56,553 nt of DNA from Vibrio crassostreae 9ZC13 (GTDB lineage Bacteria; Pseudomonadota; Gammaproteobacteria; Enterobacterales; Vibrionaceae): the NCBI RefSeq assembly GCF_000272045.2, contig NZ_AJYZ02000040.1, positions 284,580-341,132 of the forward strand, in the 5' to 3' direction. Below, piece by piece: positions 47,210 through 56,553 of this stretch. The notes under the pieces are model-generated. The model was given only the letters and a program-made list of their open reading frames with translations. It did no database searches and had not been told where the DNA came from. The position numbers and the translations under genes are program-made. Each line of letters starts with the position of its first letter. Within the stretch, counting starts at the first letter, position 1.

Positions 47210-49050
47210 TATGCTTGCTCCTCTTCGCTCTTCTTAGCATTCTCTTCTGCTGCTTTTTCAGCGGCAGCGGCTTTCTCTGCAGCTTCACCGTACAGACGAG
47301 CTTTAGGTTGAGATTTGGTGATCTTAACGCCGCTGTAGTCGATGGTTGGTGCTGCATCTTCGTTGTAGAAAGATAGAGAGTGTTTCAGGAAGTTCACGTC
47401 ATCACGTTCTGTGCAGTTGTCGTCTAGACGTTGGTGTGCACCGCGAGACTCTTTACGAAGAATCGCTGAGTGAACCATCGCTTCTGCAACTTCAAGGCCG
47501 TAACCCACTTCGATAGCGTAAAGTAGGTCAGTGTTGAACACTTTGCCTTTGTCTTTAATGCTGATCTTCTTGTAGCGAGCTTTCAGTTCAGTGATTTTGT
47601 CGATGGTCTTTTGCATCAAGTCTTCTTGACGGTAGATACCACAACCCGCTTCCATGGTGTGACCCATTTCAGTACGGATGTCAGCCCAGTTCTCGTCGCC
47701 TTCTTGGTTTAGTAGACCTGCGATGCGCTCTTCAACCGCTTTCACTTGCTTAGCGATAGACTCTTCGTTCCAGCCTTTGAATTCAGCAGCGCGTTTCACC
47801 GCTTCTTCACCAGCAACGCGGCCAAATACCACGAACTCAGCCAGTGAGTTAGAACCTAGGCGGTTTGCACCGTGTAGGCCAACTGAAGCACATTCACCAA
47901 CGGCGAATAGGCCTTTAATACGAGTTTCACAGGTACCGTTAGTTTCAATACCACCCATGGTGTAGTGAACGGTTGGACGTATTGGGATCGGCTCTTTTGC
48001 TGGGTCTACGTTTACGTACGCTTTTGCTAGCTCACAGATGAACGGTAGACGCTCTTGCAGGTACTCTTCACCAAGGTGGCGAAGGTCAAGGTGTACGACA
48101 TCACCAAGTGGGTGCTTGATGGTGTTGCCTTTCTGCTGCTCGTGCCAGAATGCTTGAGAAACTTTGTCACGTGGACCCAGTTCCATGTATTTGTTTTTCG
48201 GCTCGCCCACTGGAGTTTCAGGGCCCATGCCGTAATCTTGCAGGTAACGGTAGCCGTTCTTGTTGACGATGATACCGCCTTCACCACGACAACCTTCGGT
48301 CATCAAGATGCCAGTGCCCGGTAGGCCTGTTGGGTGGTATTGAACGAACTCCATATCACGCAGTGGTACACCGTGGCGATAAGCCATTGCCATACCGTCG
48401 CCAGTTACGATGCCGCCGTTGGTATTACAGTGGTAAACACGACCTGCGCCGCCGGTTGCTAGAACAACAGATTTTGCTTTGATGGTAACAAGCTCACCTT
48501 CAGACATGTGAATCGCGATTAGGCCTTGTACTTCGCCATCTTCAACGCCGCTCTGGTTTTCTACGAGAAGGTCCACCACAAAGTACTCATCAAATCGTTT
48601 GATTGTGTCGTACTTCATCGAAGTCTGGAACAGAGTATGAAGCATGTGGAAGCCGGTTTTATCCGCTGCGAACCACGTTCTCTCTACCTTCATACCGCCG
48701 AATCGGCGTACGTTTACTTCACCGTTTTCTTTACGACTCCATGGGCAGCCCCATTGTTCCATTTGGATCATTTCGCGAGTCGAGTTTTCAACAAAGTATT
48801 CAACAACATCCTGTTCACATAGCCAGTCGCCACCGCCAACAGTATCGTTGAAGTGGTTATCTAGGCTATCTTCGTCTTTAATTACCGCTGCTGAACCGCC
48901 TTCTGCCGCTACCGTGTGCGAACGCATTGGGTAAACTTTAGAAATCAGTGCTACTTCCAGTTCAGGATTAGCTTCAGCCGCAGCAATAGCTGTACGAAGA
49001 CCAGCGCCGCCTGCGCCGATGACTGCGATATCTGTGGTAATTGTCTTCAC
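47209..49050 (-). CDS. frdA: Fumarate reductase flavoprotein subunit A
   Basis: The product is 613 residues. The N-terminal Rossmann [14 protein letters not shown] binds FAD, which is attached covalently at His45 of [43 protein letters not shown] and [20 protein letters not shown] are catalytic-domain motifs. The C-terminus carries an Ala/Glu/Lys-rich tail (about residues 590-613). The complex reduces fumarate to succinate in anaerobic respiration at the cytoplasmic face. A CRP-like and an FNR-like site lie 200-240 bp upstream. Confidence 0.97.
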   Translation of the reverse strand: MKTITTDIAVIGAGGAGLRTAIAAAEANPELEVALISKVYPMRSHTVAAEGGSAAVIKDEDSLDNHFNDTVGGGDWLCEQDVVEYFVENSTREMIQMEQWGCPWSRKENGEVNVRRFGGMKVERTWFAADKTGFHMLHTLFQTSMKYDTIKRFDEYFVVDLLVENQSGVEDGEVQGLIAIHMSEGELVTIKAKSVVLATGGAGRVYHCNTNGGIVTGDGMAMAYRHGVPLRDMEFVQYHPTGLPGTGILMTEGCRGEGGIIVNKNGYRYLQDYGMGPETPVGEPKNKYMELGPRDKVSQAFWHEQQKGNTIKHPLGDVVHLDLRHLGEEYLQERLPFICELAKAYVNVDPAKEPIPIRPTVHYTMGGIETNGTCETRIKGLFAVGECASVGLHGANRLGSNSLAEFVVFGRVAGEEAVKRAAEFKGWNEESIAKQVKAVEERIAGLLNQEGDENWADIRTEMGHTMEAGCGIYRQEDLMQKTIDKITELKARYKKISIKDKGKVFNTDLLYAIEVGYGLEVAEAMVHSAILRKESRGAHQRLDDNCTERDDVNFLKHSLSFYNEDAAPTIDYSGVKITKSQPKARLYGEAAEKAAAAEKAAEENAKKSEEEQA

Positions 49051-49249
49051 AGTTATTCTCCAGTGTGATGCGGAGTATTCCGCTTGTTATTATAAAAAGC
49101 ATTTAGAGAGTACTTAAACGGCATCAACCGTTTATCACCCCTAAGCCTTAAGTGGTAGGTTCAGTGTAAGAGAGGAAGGTATTCGAAAAGTTGATGCATT
49201 TGGGTTTTTAGGTCGGTAGTGCATATGGAGGCATAGAAATTATAGGTTA

Positions 49250-49265
49250 TGTGACTGCAATCACG
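49250..49265. promoter_or_regulatory. CRP-like site upstream of frdA
   Basis: TGTGACTGCAATCACG fits the consensus TGTGA-N6-TCACA with one mismatch. It lies in the 450-bp gap between the divergent frdA and epmA. Confidence 0.6.
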
Positions 49266-49276
49266 GCAATGAATTG

Positions 49277-49290
49277 TTGATAACGATTAA
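49277..49290. promoter_or_regulatory. FNR-like box upstream of frdA
   Basis: TTGATAACGATTAA fits the FNR consensus TTGAT-N4-ATCAA with one mismatch. Anaerobic control of frd is well known in enterobacteria; position and match support it here but only moderately. The remainder of 49051-49500 shows no gene. Confidence 0.5.
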
Positions 49291-49500
49291 CCCACAAGAC
49301 TTGTGTTAACGGCTTGTTGAGTATGATTTTTGTTATCAATGTGGATGTGAAAGCTGTATTGATAATTGTATTGTAGAACGTAATTTTCTGGCTTCATTAA
49401 AGCAACATTTTGCTTCCATCTATAGAAAGATAGAAGCTTACAAAAGCGATGAAAGGTGGTAATTTTCGTCGCCTAGAATTCAGTAATATGGAACTCAATA

Positions 49501-50472
49501 ATGCACTCTACATGGCAACCGGCCGCAACCATTAAACAGTTAAAGCAACGTGCTGATATCCTTAATCAAATTCGTCAGTTCTTTGCTGAGCGAAACGTGA
49601 TGGAAGTGGATACGCCTGCGATGAGCCACGCCACGGTGACGGACGTGCATTTGCATACTTTCAAAACTGAATTCGTAGGGCCGGGTTATGCGCACGGTCA
49701 GCCTCTGTTCTTTATGACTAGCCCTGAGTTTCATATGAAACGTCTATTAGCGGCGGGCAGTGGCTGTATTTACCAAATTTGTAAGTCTTTCCGTAACGAA
49801 GAAAATGGCCGTTACCACAACCCTGAGTTCACCATGTTGGAGTGGTATCGCGTTGGCTTTGATCACCATGACCTGATGGATGAAATGGATTTGCTGTTAC
49901 AGCAGGTACTTAAATCGGGCTCAGCAGAGCGAATGACTTACCAACAAGCCTTTATTGACGTGTTAGGTGTGTGTCCACTGGAAGATTCGATGGCTACGCT
50001 AAAGCAAGCCGCAGCAAAACTTGGGCTCAGCGACATTGCAGATCCAGAACAAGACCGTGACACCTTGCTGCAGTTGCTGTTTAGTATTGGGGTGGAAGCG
50101 AAGATAGGGCAACAAGTGCCTGCGTTTGTTTATGACTTTCCGGCTTCACAAGCTGCATTAGCCAAGATTAACCCTGAGGACCCGCGAGTGGCGGATCGCT
50201 TTGAGGTGTACTTTAAAGGGATTGAATTGGCAAACGGCTTCCATGAATTAGATAAGCCACAAGAGCAGCTCAAGCGCTTTGAAGATGACAATGCCAAACG
50301 TATTGAGATGGGCTTATCGCCTCAACCGATTGACCATCACTTGATTGAGGCATTAAAAGCGGGCTTACCAGACTGTGCGGGTGTTGCTTTAGGTATTGAT
50401 CGTCTGATCATGCTGGCGTTAGGTTATGACCACATCGATGACGTGACGGCTTTTCCGTTCCTGCGCTCTTAG
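49501..50472 (+). CDS. epmA: EF-P--lysine ligase EpmA (lysyl-tRNA synthetase paralogue)
   Basis: The product is 323 residues: a class II lysyl-tRNA synthetase catalytic core without the anticodon-binding domain. Motif 2 is [20 protein letters not shown], motif 3 is [15 protein letters not shown]. It attaches (R)-beta-lysine made by EpmB to Lys34 of EF-P. Gene order frd-epmA is the same as in E. coli. The frame begins at the ATG of [20 protein letters not shown], the normal start. Confidence 0.96.
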   Translation: MHSTWQPAATIKQLKQRADILNQIRQFFAERNVMEVDTPAMSHATVTDVHLHTFKTEFVGPGYAHGQPLFFMTSPEFHMKRLLAAGSGCIYQICKSFRNEENGRYHNPEFTMLEWYRVGFDHHDLMDEMDLLLQQVLKSGSAERMTYQQAFIDVLGVCPLEDSMATLKQAAAKLGLSDIADPEQDRDTLLQLLFSIGVEAKIGQQVPAFVYDFPASQAALAKINPEDPRVADRFEVYFKGIELANGFHELDKPQEQLKRFEDDNAKRIEMGLSPQPIDHHLIEALKAGLPDCAGVALGIDRLIMLALGYDHIDDVTAFPFLRS

Positions 50473-50530
50473 CTCTCTATTCAGTTAGTCTTACTTACTG
50501 TTTGGCTAACTGACCAGAATCCCAGTGCCA

Positions 50531-51418
50531 CTATCTTACTAGGATACCAGTGCCAATAACGGCAACAATGGCACCGATCCAAGCGTAGGCATTTGGTCTC
50601 TGTTTGGTGTACAGCCAAAGTATTGGTAACAACATGATTGGTGTGGTTGAAGATAACAGAGCAACCATGCCGACATTGCCTTCCTGAAGCGCATACAAGA
50701 TCAGCGTCATTCCCACCGCCATCGCTAAAAATCCGTTCACTGCGGTAATCGCAAATATTTGACCATTCATCGGGTTGATTGCGCGTGAGAGCTTAGCGCC
50801 AGTTAGACGAAATGCGGAGTGAGCAACAAAAGCGGTAATCATACGAATCGCTGAAGCGGCAACAGGGTCTATGCTGGTTTGCATCACGGGTTTTGCAATA
50901 ATACCGCCCAAGGCTTGGCAAATAGCGGCAGTGATTCCGAGAGCTACACCAATCCACACGGTGCCCTTGATGGTTTCGAGTTGGTTGTTGGCTTGTCCTC
51001 GACGACCAAAGAATATCGCGGTTAAAACGCCACTGAACACCAAAGCCGAGCCAATCAGCTCCACCGAAGTCATGCTTTCGCTAAATAGGAAGTAACCAAG
51101 AATTGCCGAGAACACGGCGTGACAAGAGAACAGCAAACCTGCTTGGCGCGGTCCCATTCTGTTCAAACAAGCAAATAGGGCGGTATCACCAATGAAGATG
51201 CCAATTAGCCCAGATAGCATCATCGGCGTGACTAGGTCTGCTTCGACAGTTGACCAGCCACCAGTAAACCAAGCCATGCTCGATAAGATGATAGCGGTGC
51301 AACCCATGCGCCAGCGGCTATAGGCGAAAGAACCTAAGTGTTGAGCAGGCTTTACTGACATCAGGCTCGCGATAGCCCAAAGAAAAGCGGCAGCAAGAGC
51401 CAACCATTCGAATCCCAT
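50531..51418 (-). CDS. EamA/DMT-family transporter
   Basis: Chosen start ATG at 51418 (MGFEWLALAAAFLWAIASL); the frame is open from a TTG seven codons earlier. This gives about 295 residues with ten membrane segments in two EamA halves (about 5-135 and 150-290). Substrate unknown; drug/metabolite exporters of this type move amino acids or nucleotide sugars. Transcribed in the same direction as the transporter before it, with a hairpin between. Confidence 0.85.
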   Translation of the reverse strand: MGFEWLALAAAFLWAIASLMSVKPAQHLGSFAYSRWRMGCTAIILSSMAWFTGGWSTVEADLVTPMMLSGLIGIFIGDTALFACLNRMGPRQAGLLFSCHAVFSAILGYFLFSESMTSVELIGSALVFSGVLTAIFFGRRGQANNQLETIKGTVWIGVALGITAAICQALGGIIAKPVMQTSIDPVAASAIRMITAFVAHSAFRLTGAKLSRAINPMNGQIFAITAVNGFLAMAVGMTLILYALQEGNVGMVALLSSTTPIMLLPILWLYTKQRPNAYAWIGAIVAVIGTGILVR

Positions 51419-51472
51419 TGAAGTGTACGTCCGTGTCAAAATGTAGAAGTGGGTGATTCAATATGCACTAAA

Positions 51473-51510
51473 CCTTCCAGATAGCAAAGACGTGATTACT
51501 ATCTGGAAGG
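51473..51510 (-). terminator. Terminator-like hairpin of the DASS transporter gene
   Basis: CCTTCCAGATAG pairs perfectly with CTATCTGGAAGG (12 bp) around a 14-base loop. On the minus strand it is followed by TTTAGT, a weak T tract. Lies 22 bases after the transporter stop. Confidence 0.6.
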
Positions 51511-51531
51511 GCATTAGTAGGGATTAACGTG

Positions 51532-52947
51532 CTAGGTGATGATAAACAGGGCGAGGTAAACCATCAGCAAGCCCACAATACCTAAGATGATGCCCATCTT
51601 CGCCATGTCTTTGCTTTCGATAAGCCCGGTCGAGTAGGCCAGTGAGTTTGGTGGTGTCGATACTGGCAGAATCATGCCAAGTGACGCAGAGAAGGCGACC
51701 ACAACCAGCAAGCCTTGCAGACCACCAATCGCAACTAGGCTTTCCATGGAAGCACCAATTGCAGCGGCTATCGGCATCAGCAAGTTGGCCGTCGCAGTGT
51801 TTGACATGAAGTTCGCCATTAACCAACACACGATAGACAATGTCAGTACCACAGCTGCAGGTGACAGCGATTCATAGTCAATTGCGTGTGCGAGTGCAGC
51901 GGCTAAGCCTGTTTTATCTAAGCCAATACCAATCGCAATACCACCTGCGACCAGCCACAACACATCCCAGTTAATCAGCTTGAGTTCTTCTTTGCCCATG
52001 ATGCCAGTGAGCGTAAACACAGCCAGTGGAATGATAGACACGACATAGGTGTTCATGCCGTGCAGTTTGGTGGTCATCCACAATAAGATTGTCGCAGCGA
52101 AGGTGATGTAAACCACAATCGCTCGCCAGCTCTTTCTAAATTGTCCATCAAGCTTGAGCACCATGTTTCTTTCTTTAGAAGGGAAGAGTTTTTGTAGAAG
52201 AAACCAAGCGATGGTGAGTTGGATGATCACAAAGGGTAAGCCCATCATCATCCAGCTGAGGAAGTCGATGGTATTTTCACCCGTTAGGTATTGCAGCGCG
52301 ATGGCATTGGGCGGTGTACCGATTGGGGTTGCGATACCGCCAGTATTGGCAGCAATTGGAATACACAACACGAGCGCTTTGATACCCATATCGCCTTTTG
52401 GTGCAGATGCCACGATAGGGCCGAGCAGCGCAAGCATCATTACCGTCGTTGCGGTATTTGACATGAACATTGAGAACACGGCGGTGATCAGCATTAAGCC
52501 GAGCATAATGAAGCGCGGCTCTGTACCAAATGGTTTGAGAAGCACTCGAGCTAGGTTGTTATCGAGTTCGTACTTGGATGCGGATATCGCAAGAGCAAAG
52601 CCACCCATGAAAAGGATGATGATTGGTGATGAAAATGCACCGAAGATGTCGGTATATTTGATTAACTCACCGAGATCGTGCCCCGCTGGTGGATTTCTAA
52701 ATAGGTGTAAACCTTTGTCAGATATCATCACCAGTTCAAGCGCAATGATCAAAATGGAAGTGGCGAATACCGGAACAGGTTCAAGCACCCACAGCAGGGC
52801 TGCTAATAAGAATATCGCCAACAGGCGGTGTTGAATCAGCGTGAGATCATCGATTGGTATTGAATCTATCGGCATGAATAACACGCCTAAGGGAATCGCA
52901 AAACAAATCAACAGCTTGACCAGAACGCCAACATTGAGTTTAGGCAT
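51532..52947 (-). CDS. SLC13/DASS-family sodium:dicarboxylate (anion) symporter
   Basis: Start chosen at the ATG at 52947 (MPKLNVGVLVKLL); a TTG two codons earlier also opens the frame. About 471 residues and 11-12 membrane segments. The two anion-binding signatures are MFMSNTATTVMMLALLGPI in the first half and FMSNTATANLLMPIAAAIGA in the second, each with the SNT motif that binds carboxylate and sodium. PIGTPPNAIA and PVSTPPNSLA are the paired hairpin motifs. Likely imports succinate, fumarate or malate, which would suit its place near fumarate reductase. Confidence 0.93.
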   Translation of the reverse strand: MPKLNVGVLVKLLICFAIPLGVLFMPIDSIPIDDLTLIQHRLLAIFLLAALLWVLEPVPVFATSILIIALELVMISDKGLHLFRNPPAGHDLGELIKYTDIFGAFSSPIIILFMGGFALAISASKYELDNNLARVLLKPFGTEPRFIMLGLMLITAVFSMFMSNTATTVMMLALLGPIVASAPKGDMGIKALVLCIPIAANTGGIATPIGTPPNAIALQYLTGENTIDFLSWMMMGLPFVIIQLTIAWFLLQKLFPSKERNMVLKLDGQFRKSWRAIVVYITFAATILLWMTTKLHGMNTYVVSIIPLAVFTLTGIMGKEELKLINWDVLWLVAGGIAIGIGLDKTGLAAALAHAIDYESLSPAAVVLTLSIVCWLMANFMSNTATANLLMPIAAAIGASMESLVAIGGLQGLLVVVAFSASLGMILPVSTPPNSLAYSTGLIESKDMAKMGIILGIVGLLMVYLALFIIT

Positions 52948-53180
52948 GTACAAAGACCCTATAAATAAAATATCTTCAAATAGAGTAAGTTATCTGGATT
53001 TCTGGTACTTGGAGACGGGTTGGAAAATCAAAAAGTTGTTTAAGGTTTCGACAGTTGTTTTGTTTTTGGTCAATCTTTTATCTGGGCAATTAGAGACAAG
53101 AGTGAGAAGCAGCAGGTGGCTGGGCAGGGTTTGAAAGATTGAGTTGTTAGAGCTTGAGTAGCAAATGAATCGGTAGAGTT

Positions 53181-53228
53181 AAGAAAAAGGCGCGTTCTTC
53201 TCTGAAATAGAAAAAGTAACGCGCCTTG
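53181..53228 (-). terminator. Rho-independent terminator of psd
   Basis: On the minus strand AAGGCGCGTT and AACGCGCCTT pair perfectly, followed by TTTCTT. It lies 28 bases past the psd stop. The gap 52948-53180 shows no gene. Confidence 0.8.
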
Positions 53229-53255
53229 AAAGCTTAAATGAGTTAACTCAAATTG

Positions 53256-54176
53256 TTAAGCTTGGTCAGTGTTCTCAGCAGAATCGGTAACAACATCGTC
53301 ATTTGCTTGCGCTTCTTTGCCAGCAATGTGCGCGAAAGGTGTACCAAGAACCGTTTTCTCGCCATTTTGCATAGTGTCGTCAAACTTGATCGCATCTTTA
53401 GCGAACAGGTTGATAACGGTTGAACCAAGCTTAAAGCGGCCCATCTCTTCGCCTTTCTTCAAGATGATTGCTTTGTCACCTTGTGCAGGGTAATCCCATT
53501 TGTAAACCGAGTTACCACGAGGTGGGGTGATGGTACCTGCCCATACTTGCTCGATGCTACCTACGATCGTTGCGCCAACCAGCACTTGTGCCATTGGGCC
53601 AAATTCCGTATCGAAGATACAAACGACACGCTCATTACGTGCGAATAGGTTTGGAACGTTTTCTGCCGTTAACGGGTTAACTGAGAAAAGGTCACCTGGA
53701 ACGTAGATCATCTGGCGCAGTGTGCCGTCGCATGGCATGTGCACGCGGTGGTAATCACTTGGAGACAGGTAAAGCGTTGCGAATTCACCGTCTTTAAATT
53801 CATCCGCTAGCGCAGCATCACCACCCAATAGCTCGCGAGCTGAGTAGTTATGGCCTTTCGCTTGAATCAGTTGACCGTCAGTAATTGGGCCAAATTGGCT
53901 CACACGTGCATCTGCAGGGTGAACAATAACAGACTCACCTTCAGCGATAGGACGCATGCCTTCTTTCAATTCACGCACGAAGAATTCATTGAATGTTTTA
54001 AAGTGTTTTGGATCGCTATGCAGAGCTTCATCCATGTTCACTTTGTATTGCTTGATGAACCAGTTGATGATCGCTGTCGTTAAGCCGCCCGCTTTAGCAG
54101 ACGCAAGTTTGCCGACTAGGCGAGTTAATCCATGTTGTGGAATCCAGTACTGCAATCCAACTTTAATCTTATCCAT
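53256..54176 (-). CDS. psd: Phosphatidylserine decarboxylase proenzyme
   Basis: The product is 306 residues. The self-cleavage motif is LGST (residues 250-253); Ser252 becomes the pyruvoyl group after cleavage between Gly and Ser. The catalytic partners are Asp89 (VHPADARV) and His143/His146 (SDYHRVHMP). The enzyme makes phosphatidylethanolamine at the inner membrane. The C-terminal 25 residues after the beta-chain core are acidic and variable. Followed upstream by rsgA and orn as in E. coli. Confidence 0.97.
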   Translation of the reverse strand: MDKIKVGLQYWIPQHGLTRLVGKLASAKAGGLTTAIINWFIKQYKVNMDEALHSDPKHFKTFNEFFVRELKEGMRPIAEGESVIVHPADARVSQFGPITDGQLIQAKGHNYSARELLGGDAALADEFKDGEFATLYLSPSDYHRVHMPCDGTLRQMIYVPGDLFSVNPLTAENVPNLFARNERVVCIFDTEFGPMAQVLVGATIVGSIEQVWAGTITPPRGNSVYKWDYPAQGDKAIILKKGEEMGRFKLGSTVINLFAKDAIKFDDTMQNGEKTVLGTPFAHIAGKEAQANDDVVTDSAENTDQA

Positions 54177-54301
54177 TGTATTAATTTTCCAATGCTAATT
54201 GTTTTTCAATTAAATCTGTCGATGACGGTTTAGGGCGCGAGATGTTACTTAAATTCGCGCCAATTGTCAGTAAATGCACACATTTGTTCACAAAAACGCG
54301 A

Positions 54302-55357
54302 TTAGAGATCGGCTTTTTTGTTGCGTGAATACTGACGGTTATCTTTGTTACTCGCCATGCTTTCAATGATGCGGTGGTAGTTGTCGAAACGTAATCGACT
54401 GATCTTTCCGTTTTCTACCGCTTCGCGCAGGATGCAGCCTGGGTCATCAATGTGTTTACAGTCACGGAACTTACAACCGCCAAGGTAAGGCTTGAACTCG
54501 ATAAAGGCTTCAGTGATTTCGTCGGCCTCTAGGTGCCATAGGCCGAATTCACGCACTCCTGGTGAATCAATCAGATCACCACCAGAAGGGAAGTGGTATA
54601 AACGAGCTGCCGTGGTTGTGTGCTGACCAAGACCTGAGTTCTCAGAGACTTCGCCTTCTTCAATGTCTAGCGTAGGCATTAATGCATTCACTAGGCTTGA
54701 TTTACCCACACCCGATTGACCAACAAAGATGTTGATACGGTCTTTGAGTTCAGCTTCCAGCTCTTTGATGCCGTAGCCAGACTCTTTACTCACGAACATC
54801 ACTTTATAGCCGATCTTCTCGTACTCTTTAAGTGTTTCACGGTATTCAGCAATCTGCTCATCAGCCAGTAGATCGACCTTGTTCAGTACAACAAGCGGCG
54901 CGATGTTTACCGTTTCTGAAGCAATTAGGTAACGGTCGATAATATTAAGTGATAGCTCTGGTAGCACAGCCGATACGATAACCATTTGGTCGACGTTCGC
55001 AGCTACTGGCTTTAGGCCATCGTAGTAATCAGGGCGAGTCAGCATTGAAGTTCTCGGCTCAACCGCTTCCACAACGCCAGAAATACCGGCCATTGATTCT
55101 AAGCCTGCGCGCCAAGTCACTCGGTCACCAGAAACTAAAGTCTCGATACTACGGCGTAAGTTACAACGATGAACTTCGTTAGTTTCAAGATCTTCGATAT
55201 CAGCATGTTGGCCAAAGCGCGTAATCACGAGTCCGCTTTTGGTTCCGCCAAGCATGTTCTCATCCCATTGGATAGAATCTTCTTTCTTGAGTCGCTTGTT
55301 CTGGTTGCTACGTACACGACGTACTTGACCTTTGGTTAACTTCTTTTTTTTAGCCAC
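54302..55357 (-). CDS. rsgA: Ribosome small subunit-dependent GTPase RsgA
   Basis: The product is 351 residues with the circularly permuted GTPase order: G4 NKVD (159-162) comes before G1 GQSGVGKS (213-220) and G3 DSPG (264-267). An N-terminal OB-fold (about 38-105) and a basic N-terminal tail bind rRNA. The C-terminal zinc site uses Cys295, Cys300, His302 and Cys308. It helps late maturation of the 30S subunit. Upstream codons and start fit the family. Confidence 0.97.
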   Translation of the reverse strand: MAKKKKLTKGQVRRVRSNQNKRLKKEDSIQWDENMLGGTKSGLVITRFGQHADIEDLETNEVHRCNLRRSIETLVSGDRVTWRAGLESMAGISGVVEAVEPRTSMLTRPDYYDGLKPVAANVDQMVIVSAVLPELSLNIIDRYLIASETVNIAPLVVLNKVDLLADEQIAEYRETLKEYEKIGYKVMFVSKESGYGIKELEAELKDRINIFVGQSGVGKSSLVNALMPTLDIEEGEVSENSGLGQHTTTAARLYHFPSGGDLIDSPGVREFGLWHLEADEITEAFIEFKPYLGGCKFRDCKHIDDPGCILREAVENGKISRLRFDNYHRIIESMASNKDNRQYSRNKKADL

Positions 55358-55507
55358 AATTTTTCACTTAACACATCTAACTTGATGATTGGGGACTCAA
55401 ACAGGATGTTGCTGGTACCACGTGATTTCGATGGTCCTAAAGCTAGTTTGAGTATAGTTATTTGGGTATAGTACCTCTTTTACACATAAACAAATAGGCG
55501 ACGCCTT

Positions 55508-56053
55508 ATGTCCTTTAGCGATCAGAACCTTATTTGGGTTGATCTAGAGATGACAGGACTTGATCCTGAAACTCATAAAATCATTGAAATTGCTACTATC
55601 GTTACTGATAGTGAGCTTAACATCCTGGCTGAAGGACCTGTTTTGGCTATTCACCAACCTCAGAGTGAATTGGACAAGATGGACGAGTGGTGTACAACGA
55701 CTCACACTGGCAGCGGCCTCGTGAAGCGAATTCAAGAAAGCACGGTTTCAGAGCAAGATGCCATCCAACAAACCATTGAGTTTCTTGAAAAATGGGTACC
55801 AAAAGGTAAGTCACCAATTTGTGGCAACAGCATTGGTCAAGACCGTCGTTTCCTATACAAGCACATGCCAGAGTTAGAAGAGTACTTCCACTACCGCTAT
55901 GTTGACGTAAGCACTCTGAAAGAGCTGACTCGTCGTTGGAAACCTGAAGTGTTAGATGGTTTTTCTAAGTCGGGAAGTCACCTTGCGTTAGACGATATTC
56001 GAGAGTCGATCGCCGAGCTGCAGTACTACCGAAAAACGATTATTAACATCTAG
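55508..56053 (+). CDS. orn: Oligoribonuclease
   Basis: The product is 181 residues, standard. It is a DEDDh 3'-5' exonuclease: Asp12 and Glu14 ([11 protein letters not shown]), Asp112 (GQDRRFL), His158 and Asp162 ([10 protein letters not shown]). It degrades di- to penta-ribonucleotides, including pGpG from cyclic di-GMP. Divergent from rsgA; followed by tRNA-Gly genes as in E. coli. Confidence 0.98.
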   Translation: MSFSDQNLIWVDLEMTGLDPETHKIIEIATIVTDSELNILAEGPVLAIHQPQSELDKMDEWCTTTHTGSGLVKRIQESTVSEQDAIQQTIEFLEKWVPKGKSPICGNSIGQDRRFLYKHMPELEEYFHYRYVDVSTLKELTRRWKPEVLDGFSKSGSHLALDDIRESIAELQYYRKTIINI

Positions 56054-56170
56054 TCGAATAAAATGATCACGTTTATCTAACTTTTCAGGGACATAAGAGC
56101 CGTTTTTTTTGCAAATCTGTGTGCTTTTACAGCAGTTGAGTAAAAAGTTTCGTAATTTTGCATTAAGGAC

Positions 56171-56198
56171 TTGCATCACAAAAAAATGCTCTTATAAT
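56171..56198 (+). promoter_or_regulatory. Sigma70 promoter of the tRNA operon
   Basis: TTGCAT, a 16-base spacer and a perfect TATAAT, followed by a GC-rich discriminator (TCGCAGCCC) of the stringently controlled kind. About 36 bases before the first tRNA. Confidence 0.8.
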
Positions 56199-56233
56199 TC
56201 GCAGCCCTGAACGGAGAAAGACGTTTTCAGATT

Positions 56234-56309
56234 GCGATACTAGCTCAGTTGGTAGAGCGCAACCTTGCCAAGGTTGAGGTCATCGGTTCGAACCCGATGT
56301 ATCGCTCCA
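56234..56309 (+). tRNA. tRNA-Gly (GCC)
   Basis: 76 bases with encoded CCA. Acceptor GCGATAC pairs with GTATCGC; the D-stem GCTC/GAGC, anticodon loop TTGCCAA with anticodon GCC, and TTCGAAC loop are all present. Confidence 0.97.
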
Positions 56310-56362
56310 ATTTGTAGGTTACGGCGAAAGCGGTAATCGAAAGGTGAAAGACCTTTTATAAT

Positions 56363-56438
56363 GCGATACTAGCTCAGTTGGTAGAGCGCAACCTTGCCAA
56401 GGTTGAGGTCATCGGTTCGAACCCGATGTATCGCTCCA
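56363..56438 (+). tRNA. tRNA-Gly (GCC), second identical copy
   Basis: Identical 76-base copy, 53 bases after the first; same anticodon GCC and CCA end. The spacer contains AAGGTGAAAGACCTTTT, a small hairpin that may guide processing. Confidence 0.97.
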
Positions 56439-56508
56439 AATTCTCTCTCACGCTTTATGCTGAAGATGAAAATGGTTTAGTCTCATTGTCTTAAACAATG
56501 CATCCGGA

Positions 56509-56553
56509 CGCGGGATGGAGCAGTTTGGTAGCTCGTCGGGCTCATAACCCGAA
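56509..56553 (+). tRNA. Initiator tRNA-fMet (CAT), cut by the window end
   Basis: The first 45 bases of an initiator tRNA: start CGCGGGATGGAGCAG, D-arm GGTAGCTCGTC, and anticodon stem GGG/CCC around CTCATAA with anticodon CAT. Three G-C pairs in that stem mark the initiator kind. The 3' part lies beyond the window. Confidence 0.92.

Noticed and set aside
47678..48934. Several plus-strand frames over frdA
   Set aside because: Shadows of the conserved flavoprotein gene; no ribosome sites.
50481..50513. Hairpin TCAGTTAG / CTAACTGA between epmA and the DMT gene
   Set aside because: Stem is short, loop is long and no T run follows; too weak to call a terminator.
52154..52834. A 226-codon plus-strand frame over the DASS transporter
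   Set aside because: It is an antisense shadow of a gene with clear SNT motifs; its translation looks like reversed membrane segments.

Overview
The window looks like a chromosomal segment of a marine gammaproteobacterium of the genus Vibrio, probably near the V. splendidus group. The housekeeping block from about 30.4 kb to the right end (gpmM, groES-groEL, a VC2662-type gene, epmB, efp, frdABCD, epmA, psd, rsgA, orn, tRNA-Gly, initiator tRNA) has Vibrio-like proteins and echoes the E. coli 94-minute region. No search was run, so species-level placement is inference.

Left part (0.1-29.8 kb) is a surface polysaccharide locus. gfcB-gfcC-gfcD (yjbFGH type) lead into wza-wzb-wzc, the gene order of an E. 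coli group 4 (O-antigen) capsule operon. wza is preceded by an ops element at the tip of a three-tier nested inverted repeat. After wzc comes a small phage-like island with a holin, an amidase, an unknown gene, a winged-helix replication-type protein and another unknown gene. A second ops/JUMPstart element then opens the biosynthetic operon: wecB, four glycosyltransferase-type genes, wzx, a GNAT acetyltransferase, wzy, a DegT aminotransferase, a PglC-type initiating transferase, manC, an intact IS5-family element, manB, ugd and a WbpM/PglF-type dehydratase. The stretch from about 14.0 to 22.7 kb is strikingly AT-rich with tightly overlapping genes, as expected of a swapped serotype cassette. 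The enzyme set suggests GDP-mannose, UDP-ManNAc, UDP-glucuronate and a 4-amino-4,6-dideoxy-HexNAc sugar as precursors. The initiating transferase would load undecaprenyl phosphate, Wzx would flip, Wzy polymerise, and Wza/Wzb/Wzc control length and export.

Middle part (30-43.6 kb): gpmM; a HepT/MntA-like pair (candidate type VII toxin-antitoxin) with a small convergent ORF; an alkyltransferase (Ogt); a MATE transporter; groES-groEL with a sigma32-like promoter and a palindromic element between the two genes; a hybrid histidine kinase; a VC2662-type secreted protein; a diguanylate cyclase; and an MgtC/SapB protein. Right part (43.7-56.5 kb): the whole EF-P system (epmB, efp, epmA) interleaved with fumarate reductase, then two transporters, psd, rsgA, orn and tRNAs.

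Two repeat families stand out. One is a short dispersed repeat (core like AGCAGATGCGGGATACGAG) found at about ten intergenic sites, mostly at gene 3' ends; in the MATE gene and the amidase gene it supplies the last codons and the stop. The other is a ~168-bp MITE-like element with terminal inverted repeats; its two copies bracket wza-wzb-wzc as direct repeats.
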